Below are positions 61,433 through 64,000 of a stretch of DNA of 64,000 bases, piece by piece. Made by a program: the position numbers and the translations under genes. Positions within the stretch are counted from its first letter, which is position 1. Every line of letters starts with the position of its first letter. The notes below the pieces were generated by a model. That model made no database searches and was not told the origin of the DNA. It saw only the letters and a list, made by a program, of their open reading frames with translations. Source of the stretch: Oxalobacteraceae bacterium CAVE-383. Lineage in GTDB: Bacteria > Pseudomonadota > Gammaproteobacteria > Burkholderiales > Burkholderiaceae_D. The stretch is taken from the NCBI GenBank assembly GCA_004134995.1, contig REGP01000001.1:248001-312000 (forward strand), given 5' to 3'.

Positions 61433-62607
61433 GCCTGCACACGGATGGCGTCATCGATATCGGCATCGTCGGGCTGGGCGCGGCGGGGCGGGCCTTTCTG
61501 CCGGCGATCCTGGCCAACCCGGGTTTTCGGCTGGTTGCCGTCACCGAACCGGTGGCGCAGGTGCGCGCCGATGCGCTCAACGGCCACGGCGCCGCCGGTT
61601 ACGACACCCTATCGGCAATGCTGGCGCATCCGGGGCTGGATGCGGTCTACGTCGCCACGCCGACCGATCTGCATCCGGATCACGTTTTGCAGGCCTGCGC
61701 CGCCGGCAAGCATGTGCTGGTGGAAAAGCCGATGGCGGTGAAGCTGGAGCAGGCCCGGGAAATGGTCGAGGCGGCCGAGCGCGCCGGCGTGATCATGCTG
61801 GTCGGGCATTCGCACAGCTACGATCTGCCGATTCATAAAATGCGCGAAATCATCGACGGCGGCACGCTGGGCCGGGTGCAGATGGTCAATACCTGGTGCT
61901 ATACCGACTGGATCTACCGCCCGCGCCGCGCCGATGAGCTCGACAGCAACCAGGGCGGCGGCGTCACCTACCGCCAGGGTTCGCACCAGTTCGACATCAT
62001 CCGGCTGCTGTGCGGCGGCAAGACGCGCAGCGTGCGCGCCAAGACTTTCGACTGCGATCCCAAGCGCAGCGCCATCGGCGCCCACGTGGTTTATCTGGAT
62101 TTCGAGGATGGGCCGGCGGCCACTGCGGTGTACAACGGCTACGGCCGTTTTTCCAGCATGGACCTGGCCTTCGATATTTCCGAGTGGGGCTTTCTGCAGC
62201 CGCCGGAAAGCCGGCCGCCGTTGCAGCGTCCCGGCGCCGATATGTCGCCGGAAGCCGAACTCGCGGCCAAGCAGAAACGCGCCAGGAACGCGATTCCCGC
62301 CAGCGCGCCGTTCCAGCCGTTTTTCGGGCTGACCCTGGTCAGTTGCGAGCGCGGTGAAATACGCCAGTCGCCACGGGGTTTGCTGGTTTATTCGGAGCAG
62401 GGCCAATCGGAAATCATGCTGCCGGCGGACCGTTCGCCGCGCGACCTGGTAATGCGCGAATTCCACGATGCGATCAGCGGCAAGGCGCCGCCGGTGCACA
62501 GCGGCCGCTGGGGCCTGGCCAACCTGGAAATTTGCACGGCGGCGATCGCTTCGTCGCAAAGCGGGCGCGATGTGCAGTTGCAGGAGCAGGTCGGGCTGCC
62601 CGGATGA
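61429..62607 (+). CDS. Gfo/Idh/MocA oxidoreductase (phthalate dihydrodiol dehydrogenase-like)
   Basis: A 392-aa NAD(P)-dependent oxidoreductase. Residues 10-20 give the Rossmann fold (IGIVGLGAAGRAFLPAI) and about residue 100 the family motif VLVEKPMAVKLEQARE with the catalytic Lys. The C-terminal alpha/beta domain has GGGVTYRQGSHQFDIIRLL (His of the active site). The phthalate dihydrodiol dehydrogenases OphB/Pht4 belong to this family, and the gene sits between the locus regulator and an OphA1-type reductase, so rearomatisation of a cis-dihydrodiol is the likely reaction. The start overlaps the marR stop. Confidence 0.87.
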   Translation: MSLHTDGVIDIGIVGLGAAGRAFLPAILANPGFRLVAVTEPVAQVRADALNGHGAAGYDTLSAMLAHPGLDAVYVATPTDLHPDHVLQACAAGKHVLVEKPMAVKLEQAREMVEAAERAGVIMLVGHSHSYDLPIHKMREIIDGGTLGRVQMVNTWCYTDWIYRPRRADELDSNQGGGVTYRQGSHQFDIIRLLCGGKTRSVRAKTFDCDPKRSAIGAHVVYLDFEDGPAATAVYNGYGRFSSMDLAFDISEWGFLQPPESRPPLQRPGADMSPEAELAAKQKRARNAIPASAPFQPFFGLTLVSCERGEIRQSPRGLLVYSEQGQSEIMLPADRSPRDLVMREFHDAISGKAPPVHSGRWGLANLEICTAAIASSQSGRDVQLQEQVGLPG

Positions 62608-62667
62608 GCCGGGCGGCTTGAAACCTTCGAAACTTACTTGAACGAGCAGGATGGCAGGAGACGAGAA

Positions 62668-63711
62668 ATGACGACAACATTTGAAGCAGTACAGGATGCG
62701 CAAGAATCGGCAGTCGCCGAAAACCAAACGAACGCGGAAAAGGATGGAATGATGTCGCTGCTGGTGCAAAGCAAAAAAGAAATCGCGCAGGACATTTTTC
62801 TGTTTGAACTGGTGAGTCCGAACCGGGCCAATCCGGTGCTGCCGCCGTTCACCGCCGGCTCGCACGTGCTGGTGCTGACGCCGCGCGGCCTGGCGCGCCG
62901 CTATTCGCTTTGCAATTCGCCGTCCGAGCGCAACCGCTACGTGATCGCGGTCAAGCGCGACGCGGCCGGCGGCGGCGGTTCGGTCAGCCTGGTCGACGGC
63001 GTGCGGGCCGGCGAGCGCCTGCATGTATCGGCGCCGCTGAATTATTTTCCGCTGGCCGAGGAAGCCGGCAGCCATCTGCTGATTGCCGGCGGCATCGGCA
63101 TCACGCCGGCGCTGGCGATGATGCGCGACCTGAGCGAAAAGAAAGCCGATTTCAAACTGATCTATTGCACGCGTTCGCCGGAAACCACGGCTTTCCTCGA
63201 TGAATTGGCCGCGCCGGAATTCGCCGGCCGCGTGCACGTGCATCACGATTACGGCGATCGCGAGCGTTCGCTGAATATTGCGCCGCTGGTGGCGCAGCGC
63301 GGCGGCGAAACGCATCTGTATTGCTGCGGCCCGCGGCCTTTGATGGAAGCGGTGCGCGCACAGACCAAGCACTGGCCGCATGCCGCCGTGCATTTCGAGG
63401 ATTTCGGCACCAGCGCGGCGGCCTCGCCGATTGGCGGCGTGGCAGGCGAAAAGGAATTTACGGTCAAGCTGGCCAAGAGCGGCAAGCTGGTTACGGTGCC
63501 GTCCGGCGTCAGCATTCTGTCGGCATTGCGTGAGCAGGGCATGAGCCTGCCGAGTTCCTGCGAAAGCGGCACCTGCGGCGCCTGCCGCACCGGATTATTG
63601 GAAGGCGAGGCCGAGCATCGCGATTTCGTGCTGGATGACGACGAGATGGAATCCGAAATCATGATCTGCGTTTCGCGGGCGAAGAGCGATCAATTGGTGC
63701 TGGATTTGTAA
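62668..63711 (+). CDS. phthalate dioxygenase reductase-like protein
   Basis: A 347-aa reductase. Domain order: FMN-binding beta-barrel with ARRYSLCNSPSERN (about residues 78-90), NAD(P)-binding domain with HLLIAGGIGITPALAMMRDL (about 143-160) and YCCGPRPLMEAVR, and a C-terminal plant-type [2Fe-2S] domain SSCESGTCGACRTGLLEGEAEHRDFVL plus a late Cys (C-x4-C-x2-C, about 300-330). This is the OphA1/Pht2/PDR layout that feeds electrons to OphA2-type oxygenases. The start at 62668 has AGGAGA. A terminator follows. Confidence 0.92.
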   Translation: MTTTFEAVQDAQESAVAENQTNAEKDGMMSLLVQSKKEIAQDIFLFELVSPNRANPVLPPFTAGSHVLVLTPRGLARRYSLCNSPSERNRYVIAVKRDAAGGGGSVSLVDGVRAGERLHVSAPLNYFPLAEEAGSHLLIAGGIGITPALAMMRDLSEKKADFKLIYCTRSPETTAFLDELAAPEFAGRVHVHHDYGDRERSLNIAPLVAQRGGETHLYCCGPRPLMEAVRAQTKHWPHAAVHFEDFGTSAAASPIGGVAGEKEFTVKLAKSGKLVTVPSGVSILSALREQGMSLPSSCESGTCGACRTGLLEGEAEHRDFVLDDDEMESEIMICVSRAKSDQLVLDL

Positions 63712-63732
63712 GGCATGAACGCAATAAATAAC

Positions 63733-63770
63733 AAATGCCCGCGCATTGGCGGGCATTTCGTTTTTTATTT
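63733..63770. terminator. intrinsic terminator at the end of the plus-strand catabolic arm
   Basis: A perfect 10-bp stem AAATGCCCGC / GCGGGCATTT with a 6-nt loop followed by CGTTTTTTATTT. Confidence 0.88.
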
Positions 63771-63787
63771 GAAGCGGACGGAAAAAC

Positions 63788-64000
63788 CTATGCCAGCATC
63801 CCGCCGTTGATGACCCATGGCGTCCCGAATTTGTCGGTGAAGGAAGCGAAGGCTTCGGCCCAGAACATTTTCTGCATCGGCATGGCGATCTTGCCGCCGG
63901 CCGACAAGGTGTCATAGACTTTCCTTGCTTCGCCGGCGGTCGGGTAGGTCAGCGTCAGCGAAAAACCTTTCATGCCGTCATACGGCGGGCAGTTCGGATT
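63788..64000 (-). CDS. PhnB/VOC-like glyoxalase-superfamily protein, N-terminus outside window
   Basis: About 70 C-terminal residues are visible: PNCPPYDGMKGFSLTLTYPT, then MPMQKMFWAEAFASFTDKFGTPWVINGGMLA. The PMQKMFWAEAFASFTDKFGTPW block is characteristic of PhnB-like/3-demethylubiquinone-methyltransferase-like VOC proteins. The upstream part lies beyond the right edge. Its function is not established for the family. Confidence 0.8.
   Translation of the reverse strand, partial: NPNCPPYDGMKGFSLTLTYPTAGEARKVYDTLSAGGKIAMPMQKMFWAEAFASFTDKFGTPWVINGGMLA

Overview
The window reads as a chromosomal segment of a GC-rich betaproteobacterium (order Burkholderiales, probably Oxalobacteraceae; family-level placement is inference). 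The evidence is a monomeric NADP isocitrate dehydrogenase, a nag-type gentisate operon, many LysR/MarR-controlled aromatic catabolic blocks and an E. coli-like LexA box. No rRNA, tRNA, CRISPR array or insertion sequence was recognised.

Layout. 1-10.5 kb: envelope and signalling genes (cut-off alpha/beta hydrolase, M48 peptidase with a DUF898 membrane protein, a large Cache-HAMP-GAF-HD-GYP protein, a hydrolase, two paralogous outer-membrane barrels flanking a phospholipase-D-like protein). 10.6-14.4 kb: LysR, an orphan VanA-like Rieske oxygenase and an aromatic-acid MFS transporter. 14.4-16.1 kb: a hipBA module with two inverted-repeat operators. 16.2-21.8 kb: a MipA/OmpV protein, then a periplasmic molybdenum hydroxylase (triheme cytochrome c, 2Fe-2S subunit, Mo subunit). 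21.8-27.9 kb: a LysR with a PcaQ-like palindrome, an SsuABC-type importer, a cysteine hydrolase and a polysaccharide-deacetylase-like hydrolase, a headless LysR and a small protein. 28.3-30.6 kb: isocitrate dehydrogenase.

30.8-44.7 kb is the most unusual part. A DevB-DevC-DevA-like exporter (+ strand) faces an operon on the - strand encoding a 2183-aa polyketide/fatty-acid synthase, a 4'-phosphopantetheinyl transferase, a two-ACP/FabL-like reductase fusion and a TolC-like outer-membrane channel. The set contains the main parts needed to build a long acyl or polyketide lipid and move it across the envelope, in the logic of cyanobacterial heterocyst-glycolipid (Hgl) synthesis and DevBCA-TolC export. 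The exporter ATPase carries a C-terminal cyclic-nucleotide-binding domain, the synthase contains no ACP, and one of its ketosynthases has Gln for Cys as in chain-length factors.

45-51.2 kb: a chemoreceptor, a VIT-family transporter, small unknown proteins, an ABC exporter, and two of three copies of a ~130-nt fold-back repeat whose third copy separates the DevBCA and TolC genes. 51.2-56 kb: complete 3-hydroxybenzoate/gentisate pathway (nagX-nagL-nagK-nagI) with a divergent LysR. 56-57.3 kb: radical SAM protein under an apparent SOS box. 57.4-63.7 kb: a phthalate-type catabolic locus (ABC binding protein, class II aldolase-like decarboxylase candidate, Rieske dioxygenase, MarR, dihydrodiol-dehydrogenase-like Gfo/Idh/MocA protein, reductase), with a near-palindrome repeated in both divergent promoters. 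The right edge cuts a PhnB/VOC-like gene.
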